Assembly: GCA_049516635.1 (NCBI GenBank)
Contig: JBEKSX010000014.1
Coordinates: 1-38,733 of the forward strand
Direction of reading: 5' to 3'
DNA from: JBEKSX01 sp049516635
GTDB lineage: Bacteria > Bacteroidota > Ignavibacteria > Tepidaquicellales > OLB5
Length of the DNA stretch: 38,733 nt
Numbering within the stretch: the stretch's first letter is position 1; each line of letters opens with the position of its first letter. The position numbers were made by a program, and so were the translations under genes. Under the pieces are notes generated by a model that was not told the DNA's origin, ran no database searches, and saw only the letters and a program-made list of their open reading frames with translations. This document shows, in pieces, positions 7,512-15,849 of the stretch.

Positions 7512-9548
7512 TTATTTTTTTAGCATATCTGGTGAATATTTCTGTATTTTTTCGAGCTGCAGCAATGCATCGGCACTATCTTTTTTGCCCAGATATATCT
7601 GGTAAAGGCTATAATGAGCCATGATGTCATAATCATCAAGATCTACGGCTTTCTTATAATTTTCAAAAGCAGCTTCCTGATTCTTGTTTTGCATATAAAG
7701 ATCGCCGATGAGCTGGTATGGTAATGCGAAATTGCCGGGTGCAGCATCGAGGGTCTGTTTGAATAAATTAAGAGCTTCCTGGAATTTTGATTTGTCTCTG
7801 TATGTATTCAGCGCTTGATTGAACAGGTTAACGAACGTTTTTTTATAGTTTGGGTTCGGAAGCACTTTATTTGTATCTTCTTTTACTTCTTCATCTGTTT
7901 TTCTCTTATATATGCATTCTGTGAACCCGTATTCTCTTATTGTGAAATAGGACGGATAATAGTATTTCAGGAAATCATCTGAAGTGAATAAACCCCTTTC
8001 TGCATAAGCACTGGGTTTTAATCCCGTTGAGAAATAGATGTAATCGGGTTTCCGGGAAAGAACATAATCTACGTTATAGTGCCTTTCCTTCCAGCCGATC
8101 TCGGTATTGGAAGAAATTTCCGGTATCGGTTTCGGATTGTGGGCGATTACCTCATCAGTCAATCCGAGCATATCTATCAGATCAACATCCGAATAAAAAG
8201 AGATAGCCCCGATGGTTGTGGCTGCTACCTTGAGTGTTCTGCCTTCGGCGATCGACTTGCTTTTTAGCCATTGTCCTGATACCCGCATTTTTTCTACGAG
8301 ACCGTTCTCGAGTTCGCTGTATTTTTTTATTTGCTCATACTCGCCTTTATAGGTAAGAAAACAAAAAACTAATACCGCTGCCACGGTGACAAATAATAGG
8401 TATGATAATTTATATTTCTTTTCCAATGCTGATACCAGTTGATGGAGCGTTTCCTGAACGAGTATGTAGAAAACCGGCAGAACCGGGATAAAGAATCGGG
8501 CAGGTCTGAGTACGTCACCGCCAACTATAATTATGTACAATGAAAAAATGAAAAATATCATTACAAGGTACCGGTACTCATAGGTTCTTTCTTTTGAACG
8601 AAGTGTCAAGAGAGAAAGAAGAATTAATATTCCGTACAGCCCATAGGTCTGAGCAAACTCCCAGAAGTAATCCAGCCCGGTTTTAAAATACTCGAGTGAA
8701 GCACCTGTTTTTGCATAGAATGTATTGGGCAGCCAGTAACCGTAATAAGCATATCTCCAAAACATATAAATAATAGCAGCGATTAAATATATAGATATCC
8801 AGATTATATTTTGTTTGCTAAATAAAAATTTAATCCTGTTTATTGATGCTGATTCTTTTTCCCCCTGGCTTTTAACCCGTAAGCTGACTAAAATTTTATG
8901 AAGTACGGTAACTGCGAATATAAGATTTCCTTCCGGTCTGGTTAAAGAAGCCAGAAAAAAAATAAAAGAAGAATAGGGTATGGATACGGATTGTTTTACA
9001 TTTTCCTTCAAATATAAATAGATCCCTAGTGTGGTTAAGAAACCAAAGAGCCCTGTTTCCATTCCGCTAATACTCCAATATGCAAAAGCACCATTGGATA
9101 CGGTAAGTAATACTGCAATCAAACTGAATGAAATATTATAATAAGCATTCCTTTTCTTAGGAAAAATATCACTCGATATTCTGTAAATTATAAATAATGT
9201 GAGAAGTGATGAAATTACACCGATGGTTTGTGAAGCTGAGATGAAGTTGTATCCGATTTTTTTGACGAAAGAAAGCAGAATTACCCAGAGGAAACAGGTA
9301 TAACCCTCAACTTTTTCACCTATATTGAACACCAATCCGTTGCCTTCGGTGAAGTTTTTTACATACCTATACGTAATATATGAGTCATCCTGTACAAAAT
9401 CGAATGACCTGCAATAATAAATGAAAGCTATACCCATGACCAATAATAAAAAGTAGACAATCGGCTTTACACTTTTATCGGTAAGCAATTCCTTTCGGGA
9501 ACTGCTTTGCTTATGGGATGTTTTCTTTACCTGTTTTTTGGCGGTCAT
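7512..9548 (-). CDS. GT-C membrane glycosyltransferase with C-terminal TPRs
   Basis: A 678-residue polytopic membrane protein. After a basic cytoplasmic N-terminus and one helix (about 29-45) comes 'DDSYITYRYVKNF', with the acidic pair at 54-55, followed by 'GLVFNIGEKVEGYTCFLW'. This block is typical of polyprenyl-phosphate-sugar-dependent GT-C enzymes of the AftB-like kind, where the acidic residues are catalytic on the outer face of the membrane. About ten helices follow to residue 400, then a soluble region. Residues about 565-678 form TPRs ('AFENYKKAVDLDDYDIMAHYSLYQIYLGKKDSADALLQLEK', partly shown). It probably transfers a lipid-linked sugar to a glycan or protein in the periplasm. Neighbours are the DUF2723 protein (14 bases upstream) and the methyltransferase. 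Donor and acceptor are unknown. Confidence 0.75.
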   Translation of the reverse strand: MTAKKQVKKTSHKQSSSRKELLTDKSVKPIVYFLLLVMGIAFIYYCRSFDFVQDDSYITYRYVKNFTEGNGLVFNIGEKVEGYTCFLWVILLSFVKKIGYNFISASQTIGVISSLLTLFIIYRISSDIFPKKRNAYYNISFSLIAVLLTVSNGAFAYWSISGMETGLFGFLTTLGIYLYLKENVKQSVSIPYSSFIFFLASLTRPEGNLIFAVTVLHKILVSLRVKSQGEKESASINRIKFLFSKQNIIWISIYLIAAIIYMFWRYAYYGYWLPNTFYAKTGASLEYFKTGLDYFWEFAQTYGLYGILILLSLLTLRSKERTYEYRYLVMIFFIFSLYIIIVGGDVLRPARFFIPVLPVFYILVQETLHQLVSALEKKYKLSYLLFVTVAAVLVFCFLTYKGEYEQIKKYSELENGLVEKMRVSGQWLKSKSIAEGRTLKVAATTIGAISFYSDVDLIDMLGLTDEVIAHNPKPIPEISSNTEIGWKERHYNVDYVLSRKPDYIYFSTGLKPSAYAERGLFTSDDFLKYYYPSYFTIREYGFTECIYKRKTDEEVKEDTNKVLPNPNYKKTFVNLFNQALNTYRDKSKFQEALNLFKQTLDAAPGNFALPYQLIGDLYMQNKNQEAAFENYKKAVDLDDYDIMAHYSLYQIYLGKKDSADALLQLEKIQKYSPDMLKK

Positions 9549-9562
9549 CCGGGATATTTCAA

Positions 9563-12268
9563 TTAAGGTTCATTATTTTCACCACTCTCTTCTTGTATAT
9601 TTTCATTCTGATCTCCCTCAAGCCTGGCTTTCAATAATTCTATTTTTCTGCTTATCTCAGGTCTCCCTGGCATGACTTTTTCCAGCCTGGTTAAGATATC
9701 TATTTCACTGTTATAATCCTTGCGTTCATCGTAAATATCGATGAGTAATCGGTAAGGATTATAATATGAATGAGTATTAGTAGGATTTCTTTTCAATTCC
9801 TCGAGTGCTGTTTTTTCAACATCAGGTGAAAGACGGTCAAAATTATTCTTATCCCCTAAATCACCATACAGTTTTGCAACGTCAAATTGTATCCTGTAAT
9901 CCATAGGGACTATGTTTTCAGGCATATTTTCTTCCATCCTGGCAAGGACTTTAGCAGCTTTATCATTATCGGTGTTAAAATAAGAATAAGCCAATACAAG
10001 GTATTGTGACCTGTAGCTCTGGACGATATTCGTGTGAGTCTCATCATAAAAGATGCCCGGATCATCCAGACCTCTGAAGAAGAAACCATGCTGCGGTGTT
10101 TTCGAGTGTGATGTGGGAGTGTTAAGAAGGTTCTCAAACATTAAATCACTTACCCGGAATTGTTTTCCGCTCTCATCCTTGAAGGGTACAAGTCTCTTAG
10201 CCATTCCATCCTGGATAAGATAATCATCCAATCCTATATAGTTATCCTTAGATACAGAGACCGAAAAGTATACCGGTCTCCGCCATTGATTAGATCTGAT
10301 AATATCAAAGACCATCAGGTCTGATACTCTCACTCCTTTGATTTTACCCTCACTAATTGTTGCCGGCATTTTCCACGATAATTTGTCTGGTAGTTCCTGG
10401 TTTTCTCTCATCGAATCGGGATAAGCTTCTGCGGGTACTTCAATGCTTACCGGTTTGAAATCGCCCCACTGCGTTGGCTGCAATCCTTCTATTTCCTGAT
10501 CGGTTAAATTAATGGGTACTTTCAAAGCCCCGTATGGTGATGAATTTTTCAATTGCTTGATATACCAGGGCATCTGCAATAAACTGAGGTTAACAACCCT
10601 TACATCCGGTCTGTACCCTACAGATTGTAAATACCAGATAGGGAATGTATCATTATCACCATTAGTAAAAACTATGGCATCTTTATCCAGACTCTGGAGT
10701 ATGTTGTATGCATTATCAAAGGGAAGATAATCGCTGTGCCTGTTCTGGTAATGATAATTTACCCTGAACATGTTGACCGGGACAAAGATAAATGCTCCAA
10801 GGAGTACGATGATACCGAAGGATTTAACCAAAACTTTATTTTTAACGGCAGATGATATCAGCTCAATTATTCCCATTACTCCTATCCCTATCCACATCGA
10901 GTAAACAAAGAAGGCACCTTCGTAAAAATAATCTCTTTCACGGGGCTGCGGATCCTGCTGGCGCTGAAACAAAGCACTTAATACACCTGTTAGCAGGAAC
11001 AGCCACAAGAACGAGAGCCCCAGCTTCCAATCCTTCCTGAAATGATAGAATAGCCCGATCAGTCCGAGAAGAAAGGGAATACCATAGAGCTTCTTCCAGT
11101 CTATTCCCTGGTCCATATTGTAACCTGCCCGACCGATATACTGCCATCCGAGATAACGGTTGAACATCAGGTTTATCTGGTAACGCCACATAAAATCCAG
11201 ATCGCTTGAGTAATTCACCCATGTCTTGTTATGCATGGGTTCGTGCGAGTATCTTCTGGGCCAGAATGGAGCATTGCCGTATTGTTCACGGTTCAAGTAA
11301 GAAACCAGGTTCTGCATGTTTCCCGGTTCATTCTCGTTGATGGGCAAATTATCTACCCTTGCCCTGAGAAGCACTGATGTATATATCGAATAACCAAGAA
11401 ATACCAATAAGATAGAGGAAAAAATAAATGCTTTTGTATGCTCTTTTTTTCTGAGCGATCTGATAGTTCCGTATATGAGAGCCGGAATAATGAGAATTGC
11501 TATCCACTTAATGACAGTACTATCCTTTATCTTGAACAGGCCAAGATCACCGGCTAACCATGAAGGATACCAGAGAGTAATCACAGGATAAACAATTAAA
11601 AAAGCCCCGCAAGTAATAAGAAATGCTATCAAAAAACCTTTTCTGCTGAATTCATATTTTCGGAAGTAATATATTAATCCAGCGGCCAGTATTACCTGTA
11701 TCACCAGAAGGTGAATTCCGAGAGCCAAGCCTGAAATGAATGCAAAGAGCAGCATTATCTTCCCGCTTCCTTCTTTATCAGCGTTCTCATGCCAGTATAT
11801 TATGAGCCAGACACACAAAGCTACAAGCAGAGTACCAAAAGAATAAACCTCTGACTCCAATGCATTGAACCAGAATGAATCACAAAATGCATATGATAGT
11901 GCACCGATCGCCGATGAGCCGAATATCGTAAAAGCATCCCAATTATTATCGGGCTTACCCTTCCAGCTTTTAATAACCATTACCAGTACAAGATATAGTA
12001 ACATGACCGTAAAACCTGAACTGATAGCCGATACCGCATTAATTTTTACAGCGGGATTGGAACCTATGGGGAGCAGTGTAGCAACCTTTCCTATAAGGGT
12101 CCATAATGGGGCTCCGGGAGGGTGAGGAACAGAAAGGGTGTATGCGCAGGCAGCAAATTCACCGCAGTCCCAGAAGGATAAATTAGGCTGCATTGTTATT
12201 AAGTATACGATCGACGAAAGGATAAAAATTACCCCTGCAGTTATATAATTTTGCTTTTTATAATCCAT
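9563..12268 (-). CDS. DUF2723 GT-C family protein (protein O-mannosyltransferase-like)
   Basis: A 901-residue membrane protein. The N-terminal motif 'SFWDCGEFAACAYTLSVPHPPGAPLW' (read in two parts: SFWDCGEF, then SVPHPPGAPLW) is the hallmark of DUF2723, a GT-C family common in Bacteroidota and related to protein O-mannosyltransferases; the D and E are the likely catalytic acids. About a dozen helices cover residues 10-540. A periplasmic domain follows, then TPR-like helices at about 760-880 and an acidic tail. I start it at ATG 12268 ('MDYKKQ') rather than TTG 12295, which would add a nine-residue run read from a T-rich stretch. It is first in a four-gene operon. A role in glycosylating exported proteins is plausible given the T9SS cargo nearby, but is inferred. 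Confidence 0.82.
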   Translation of the reverse strand: MDYKKQNYITAGVIFILSSIVYLITMQPNLSFWDCGEFAACAYTLSVPHPPGAPLWTLIGKVATLLPIGSNPAVKINAVSAISSGFTVMLLYLVLVMVIKSWKGKPDNNWDAFTIFGSSAIGALSYAFCDSFWFNALESEVYSFGTLLVALCVWLIIYWHENADKEGSGKIMLLFAFISGLALGIHLLVIQVILAAGLIYYFRKYEFSRKGFLIAFLITCGAFLIVYPVITLWYPSWLAGDLGLFKIKDSTVIKWIAILIIPALIYGTIRSLRKKEHTKAFIFSSILLVFLGYSIYTSVLLRARVDNLPINENEPGNMQNLVSYLNREQYGNAPFWPRRYSHEPMHNKTWVNYSSDLDFMWRYQINLMFNRYLGWQYIGRAGYNMDQGIDWKKLYGIPFLLGLIGLFYHFRKDWKLGLSFLWLFLLTGVLSALFQRQQDPQPRERDYFYEGAFFVYSMWIGIGVMGIIELISSAVKNKVLVKSFGIIVLLGAFIFVPVNMFRVNYHYQNRHSDYLPFDNAYNILQSLDKDAIVFTNGDNDTFPIWYLQSVGYRPDVRVVNLSLLQMPWYIKQLKNSSPYGALKVPINLTDQEIEGLQPTQWGDFKPVSIEVPAEAYPDSMRENQELPDKLSWKMPATISEGKIKGVRVSDLMVFDIIRSNQWRRPVYFSVSVSKDNYIGLDDYLIQDGMAKRLVPFKDESGKQFRVSDLMFENLLNTPTSHSKTPQHGFFFRGLDDPGIFYDETHTNIVQSYRSQYLVLAYSYFNTDNDKAAKVLARMEENMPENIVPMDYRIQFDVAKLYGDLGDKNNFDRLSPDVEKTALEELKRNPTNTHSYYNPYRLLIDIYDERKDYNSEIDILTRLEKVMPGRPEISRKIELLKARLEGDQNENIQEESGENNEP

Positions 12269-12356
12269 TATGTTGAAAAAAAATATAGAAAGCAAATATA
12301 TTTATAAAGCGTCTGATTTACAATGAAAATAGGTTATGCGAATTAATGTAATAGAA

Positions 12357-12383
12357 ATGCCCGCATTCTTTGGATACGGGCAT
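12357..12383 (-). terminator. Probable terminator of the minus-strand T9SS cargo gene
   Basis: ATGCCCG (12357-12363) pairs with CGGGCAT (12377-12383). Read on the minus strand the hairpin is followed by TTTCTATT. It lies about 40 bases after the stop of the 12424-13347 gene and before the DUF2723 gene. The T-run is interrupted, so the strength is uncertain. Confidence 0.5.
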
Positions 12384-12423
12384 CGAAAATTATTTTCAGA
12401 AAGTAATTAGAGATACCGCACAA

Positions 12424-13347
12424 TCATTTTACCAGAACCATTTTGTTTGTTTGTACAAAATCACCTGCGGTAATACGATAGAAGTATGTACCGCTGGAAA
12501 ATCTTGTCCCATCCCAATTCAGCGTATAATAACCGGCCGGCTTTTGTTCGTTCAGCAGTGTTTGAACTTCCTGACCTAGTATATTATATACCTTTATCTG
12601 TACCAATACATTTTTCGGGATAGCAAAGTTTATTGTAGTTGACGGATTGAAGGGATTCGGGTAATTTTGTTGAATTTCGAATTTTGCAGGAACGTTGGTC
12701 CCGATCTTCTTTACTCCGATAGGATCAATTACCTGCACATCATCAATGTGTACAAAAATACCGTCAACCGAAACATCAATGTAATATCTGAATCCTATCC
12801 ATATGTACTGTCCAGCAAAAGCATCCAGAAATTCATAATCCTGAAAGAATGTTCCCCATGGTCCGGGACCGTAATGCAGTGTTATTATATAATGATTAAA
12901 GTGAGCCGGTAATGAATCTACGGTACTTACCCAAATTTGCATACTGTCTTTTAATGTAGGTGAACCGCCGCAAGACCAAAAGCTGAGGTAATCGTTTATG
13001 CTTATGATTCCTAATTTCGGCGTTACCAGCCAAGCATCAGCTGTATCGTAACTGCCTGGTGATGTAGTGTCATACCCCGAGTACCAGCTTACACCTATAG
13101 CTTTGTGACCTGTATGAGCCACGGAACGACGGGGATCGGCTATGCCCGGTAAGTTGACTCCTGTATCCCGAACAGTCCAGTTAAATAATGGATCGATCTG
13201 AAAATTCCGCATATTCCATTTTGTCCAGCCGGGTGGAAGATGTAGCGAATCATAATTCTCAAAGCTTTCGTTTATTCTAACTATTTGAGAATTCGAAGAA
13301 GAACAGATTAGAAAAAGAGAGAAGGAAAGAAGTATAAAGTATTTCAT
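12424..13347 (-). CDS. T9SS cargo protein with choice-of-anchor-J/cleaved-adhesin-like domain
   Basis: A 307-residue secreted protein. The signal peptide is MKYFILLSFSLFLICSSSNS. Residues about 25-200 begin 'NESFENYDSLHLPPGWTKWN' and end 'VDGIFVHIDDVQVIDP', the beginning and end expected of the MAM-like 'cleaved adhesin/choice-of-anchor J' jelly-roll often found on T9SS proteins. The last about 85 residues are a type A sorting domain: 'QQNYPNPFNPSTTINFAI', 'KVYNILGQEVQTLLNEQ', 'SGTYFYRITAGDF', then 'KMVLVK'. This sorting domain lacks the palindromic insertion seen in other cargo genes of the window. The start is ATG 13347 because GGAGGT lies just before it; the ATG at 13359 overlaps that ribosome-binding site. 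Confidence 0.85.
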   Translation of the reverse strand: MKYFILLSFSLFLICSSSNSQIVRINESFENYDSLHLPPGWTKWNMRNFQIDPLFNWTVRDTGVNLPGIADPRRSVAHTGHKAIGVSWYSGYDTTSPGSYDTADAWLVTPKLGIISINDYLSFWSCGGSPTLKDSMQIWVSTVDSLPAHFNHYIITLHYGPGPWGTFFQDYEFLDAFAGQYIWIGFRYYIDVSVDGIFVHIDDVQVIDPIGVKKIGTNVPAKFEIQQNYPNPFNPSTTINFAIPKNVLVQIKVYNILGQEVQTLLNEQKPAGYYTLNWDGTRFSSGTYFYRITAGDFVQTNKMVLVK

Positions 13348-13351
13348 GCTT

Positions 13352-13357
13352 ACCTCC
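13352..13357 (-). promoter_or_regulatory. Shine-Dalgarno GGAGGT that fixes the start at 13347
   Basis: On the minus strand GGAGGT is followed by AAGC and then ATG 13347. The alternative upstream ATG (13359) has its second codon inside this site, so it cannot be the start served by it. Confidence 0.75.
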
Positions 13358-13440
13358 ATTTTAAGTTAAATTGAAAATTTTAACTTTGTTACTTTAATAT
13401 AATCAATAATATATGATAAAAAAATCAAGTATTAGGATTA

Positions 13441-13461
13441 TAATATGTTATAAACATATTA
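13441..13461. promoter_or_regulatory. Perfect 9-bp inverted repeat in a divergent intergenic region
   Basis: TAATATGTT (13441-13449), spacer ATA, AACATATTA (13453-13461). It lies between a divergently transcribed T9SS cargo gene (start 13347) and hldD (start 13566). It could be an operator for a dimeric regulator. AT-rich palindromes arise easily by chance, so support is limited. Confidence 0.35.
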
Positions 13462-13565
13462 TCTATATGTAATTTTTCTATAATTGTATGAGTAAATATA
13501 TATAGGTAAATTAACAGATTAGATTAATTTAGATAGCCTCGAAATTTCAAAAATAGTGTAAATTT

Positions 13566-14555
13566 ATGAAAATTATTACCGGGGGAGCAGGATTTATCGG
13601 CAGTGCGATATGCTGGCGTTTGAATACGCTCGGGATAGAAGATATAATAATTGTTGATTCGGACATGGACGGCACCAAGAAAAAAAACCTGGAAAATCTG
13701 AAATACAGCGAATTTATGGATAAGGTGACGTTTCTCCAAAAAATTACAAACGGAACATTCCGAGGAAAACCGGATACATTATATCATATGGGTGCATGTA
13801 CTTCCACCACTGAAGAAGATATGGAATACCTTAAGAAAAATAATTTTGAATATTCGGTACATCTTGCAGAATGGACATTGAAAAATGATATCCGATATAT
13901 ATATGCTTCCAGTGCAGCTACCTACGGTGACGGCTCGATGGGTTTTGATGATAGCCTTTCACTTATTCCGAAGCTCAAACCTATGAACAAATACGGCCTG
14001 TCAAAACAGATGTTCGATCTCTGGATACTGGAGAACAAATATGAAAATAGAGTAGCAGGGTTAAAGTACTTTAATGTGTTCGGTCCGAACGAAAATCACA
14101 AAGGTGACATGAGAAGTATGGTCAATAAAGCATATTCTGAGATAATGAAATCAGGAAAGTTAAAATTATTCAAGTCATATAAAACTGAATTTAAGGACGG
14201 TGAGCAGAAAAGAGATTTTATCTATATAAAGGATGCGGTAGAAATGACTATCTTCTTTGATCTGATCAACCCGGTGGGAAAAAGTAAAAACGGTATTTAC
14301 AACATTGGTACAGGCACAGTATGCACCTGGAACCGTCTGGCAAGAGCAATATTCACTTCACTGGATATGACTCCTGATATAGTATATGTGGACATGCCCG
14401 GTAATATAAAAAATCAATACCAGTATTACACTGAAGCTAATCTCGATAGATTAAGAAATGCAGGCTATAATAATAAAATAATGAGTATTGAAGATTCAGT
14501 GAGAGATTATGTGGTTAATTATTTATCGATGGACAAGTATTTGAGCGTTAGCTGA
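13566..14555 (+). CDS. hldD: ADP-L-glycero-D-manno-heptose 6-epimerase
   Basis: A 329-residue short-chain-dehydrogenase-type epimerase. HldD converts ADP-D-glycero-D-manno-heptose to ADP-L-glycero-D-manno-heptose, the donor for the LPS inner core. Visible features are the NAD(P)-binding GGAGFIGS at residues 6-13, 'GACTSTTEEDMEYLKKNN' (the HldD version of the active-site loop), 'YASSAATYGDG', catalytic Y143-x3-K147 in 'NKYGLSK', 'YFNVFGPNENHKGDMRSM' and 'DGEQKRDFIYIKDAVEM'. Length matches the family. A GT9 heptosyltransferase-like gene lies at 5730-6824, in agreement with a heptose core. It ends four bases before the convergent GT2 gene. Most other SDR epimerases lack the STTE-type loop, so the assignment is firm. 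Confidence 0.87.
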   Translation: MKIITGGAGFIGSAICWRLNTLGIEDIIIVDSDMDGTKKKNLENLKYSEFMDKVTFLQKITNGTFRGKPDTLYHMGACTSTTEEDMEYLKKNNFEYSVHLAEWTLKNDIRYIYASSAATYGDGSMGFDDSLSLIPKLKPMNKYGLSKQMFDLWILENKYENRVAGLKYFNVFGPNENHKGDMRSMVNKAYSEIMKSGKLKLFKSYKTEFKDGEQKRDFIYIKDAVEMTIFFDLINPVGKSKNGIYNIGTGTVCTWNRLARAIFTSLDMTPDIVYVDMPGNIKNQYQYYTEANLDRLRNAGYNNKIMSIEDSVRDYVVNYLSMDKYLSVS

Positions 14556-14565
14556 GCGTCTAACG
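14546..14565. terminator. Small hairpin spanning the two convergent stop codons
   Basis: CGTTAG (14546-14551) pairs with CTAACG (14560-14565). The hldD stop (14553-14555) sits in the loop and the GT2 stop (14560-14562, opposite strand) in the arm. It is the only structure between two genes that converge with a four-base gap. It has no T-run, so termination is uncertain. Confidence 0.35.
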
Positions 14566-15306
14566 TACGGCTTTCCATTCCTCGGAAACAGCTTTATGTT
14601 TGAATAGAACAGAGATAGCATTTTTAGTCCAATCCCAAAAGACCCGCGCGTAACCATACCTTCTGTACCTGCGCGGTGATTCATAAACAGTTACTTTACT
14701 GAGAAATCCGATCTTCCCCATTTTCCGTATTCTCCTAAAAAGGTCGAAATCCTCGCCTGCGGGAAGTGATTCATTGTAACCGCCCAGTTTGAAAAAAATA
14801 TCTTTCCTGACCATTTGGCATTCGCCTCTGCCCATACCCAGTCCTAGAAAATTAATGAGTCGCACATATCTGTTATAAAAGTTATGGAATAATTTATCGG
14901 ATAATATCTCCTGCTCGGGGTACACCCTGAAATTACATGTAAGAGCGAAGACCTTTGAATTCTCGAATGCTTGGGTTGCGGAAATAAATAAAAGGTCGGG
15001 ATCTTGTATTAACGTATCCGCATCGATGAAGAATAAATACGTTCCGTTCGCATTATATGCCCCGGCATTCCTTCCCACAGGTATGTTTTGTTTTTTATCT
15101 TTGGAAGCTTCAATAATTTGACCAACTTTTGTGCGGACCAAATCGAGAGTAGAGTCGGTACTGCCCCCGTCAGATATGATTATTTCAATATGAAATTTTT
15201 CTCTTCTTTCAGGAGTGAATTGCGAAAGGGTTCGTGTGATTAATTTCTCTTCGTTTAGGGTGGGAATGATAATGCTGATCAAAGGGGGATGCCCGTCACT
15301 ATCCAA
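14560..15306 (-). CDS. Glycosyltransferase family 2 protein
   Basis: A 248-residue GT-A enzyme. 'ISIIIPTLNEEKLI' at about 10-23 is the GT2 N-terminal strand. 'EIIISDGGSTDSTLDLV' and 'GRNAGAYNANGTYLFFIDADTLI' supply the nucleotide-sugar site, with the D-A-D metal-binding motif. 'GRGECQMVRKDIFFKLGGYNESLPAGEDFDLFRRI' (read in parts) carries the acceptor/ED motif. The C-terminus is amphipathic ('RVFWDWTKNAISVLFKHK') and could sit on the membrane. The start is TTG 15306: a TAA lies two codons upstream and GGGGGA precedes it. It begins 15 bases after rpmB ends and may be cotranscribed with it. Donor and acceptor are not determinable. Confidence 0.83.
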   Translation of the reverse strand: MDSDGHPPLISIIIPTLNEEKLITRTLSQFTPERREKFHIEIIISDGGSTDSTLDLVRTKVGQIIEASKDKKQNIPVGRNAGAYNANGTYLFFIDADTLIQDPDLLFISATQAFENSKVFALTCNFRVYPEQEILSDKLFHNFYNRYVRLINFLGLGMGRGECQMVRKDIFFKLGGYNESLPAGEDFDLFRRIRKMGKIGFLSKVTVYESPRRYRRYGYARVFWDWTKNAISVLFKHKAVSEEWKAVR

Positions 15307-15321
15307 CGCTTATCCCCCAGA

Positions 15322-15558
15322 CTATGCGGGTTTACCCGATTTCTTCAGGTCTGAGACCATTGCTGCATAACCTTTCTTCTTCAATGTACGCAATGCTCTT
15401 GTGCTCAGTTTTAACCTTACGAATTTATTTTCTTCCGGTATCCAGATCTTTTTTGATTTTAAATTGGGTATCTGTCTCATCTTAGTCCTGTTATTTGAAT
15501 GTGAGACGGAATTCCCCGTTAAAGGTCTTTTACCTGTAAGCTGACAAACTTTAGACAT
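15322..15558 (-). CDS. rpmB: 50S ribosomal protein bL28
   Basis: A basic protein of 78 residues, the usual bL28 length. It starts 'MSKVCQLTGKRPLTGNSVSH', with the family's C-x2-TG-x-x-P/R-x-x-GN-x-VSHS pattern, followed by 'NNRTKMRQIPNLKSKKIWIP', 'FVRLKLSTRALRTLKKKG' and a lysine-rich end. bL28 sits in the large subunit near the exit side. The gene is 28 bases downstream of the zinc-ribbon mini-gene and 15 bases upstream of the GT2 gene, all on the minus strand. Confidence 0.93.
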   Translation of the reverse strand: MSKVCQLTGKRPLTGNSVSHSNNRTKMRQIPNLKSKKIWIPEENKFVRLKLSTRALRTLKKKGYAAMVSDLKKSGKPA

Positions 15559-15586
15559 CTCTTTTTATGCTAGTAATTAAAAACTT

Positions 15587-15784
15587 TTATATTTCAGCGA
15601 GGCAATTACTGCACAGCCTGACATTTCTTTCGAGATATTTCCATGTTTCCTTCTCGGTTTTTACGGAATTCACCATCTTTGCATTGATCATCTTTGCGCT
15701 CTTTTTACAGACCGGGCATATGATTTCAGCGTCTTTTTTTGCTAATTTTGCTGCTTTTTCAGCGAATGTTAATGATTTTGCCAT
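15587..15784 (-). CDS. 65-residue zinc-ribbon-like mini-protein
   Basis: The protein has a lysine- and alanine-rich N-terminal helix (residues 2-20) followed by two cysteine pairs: C23-P-V-C26 and C58-S-N-C61. Two CxxC knuckles 31 residues apart are expected of a zinc ribbon. No enzyme motif is present. It lies directly upstream of rpmB with a 28-base gap on the same strand, which suggests a role connected with the ribosome or nucleic acid, but this is inference. I know no named family for it. Confidence 0.72.
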   Translation of the reverse strand: MAKSLTFAEKAAKLAKKDAEIICPVCKKSAKMINAKMVNSVKTEKETWKYLERNVRLCSNCLAEI

Positions 15785-15849
15785 TTTGATTTTTTAATAG
15801 AATTACAAAGATAAATCATATTTTCTTTAAAATAAAGTCGAATGTGCCT

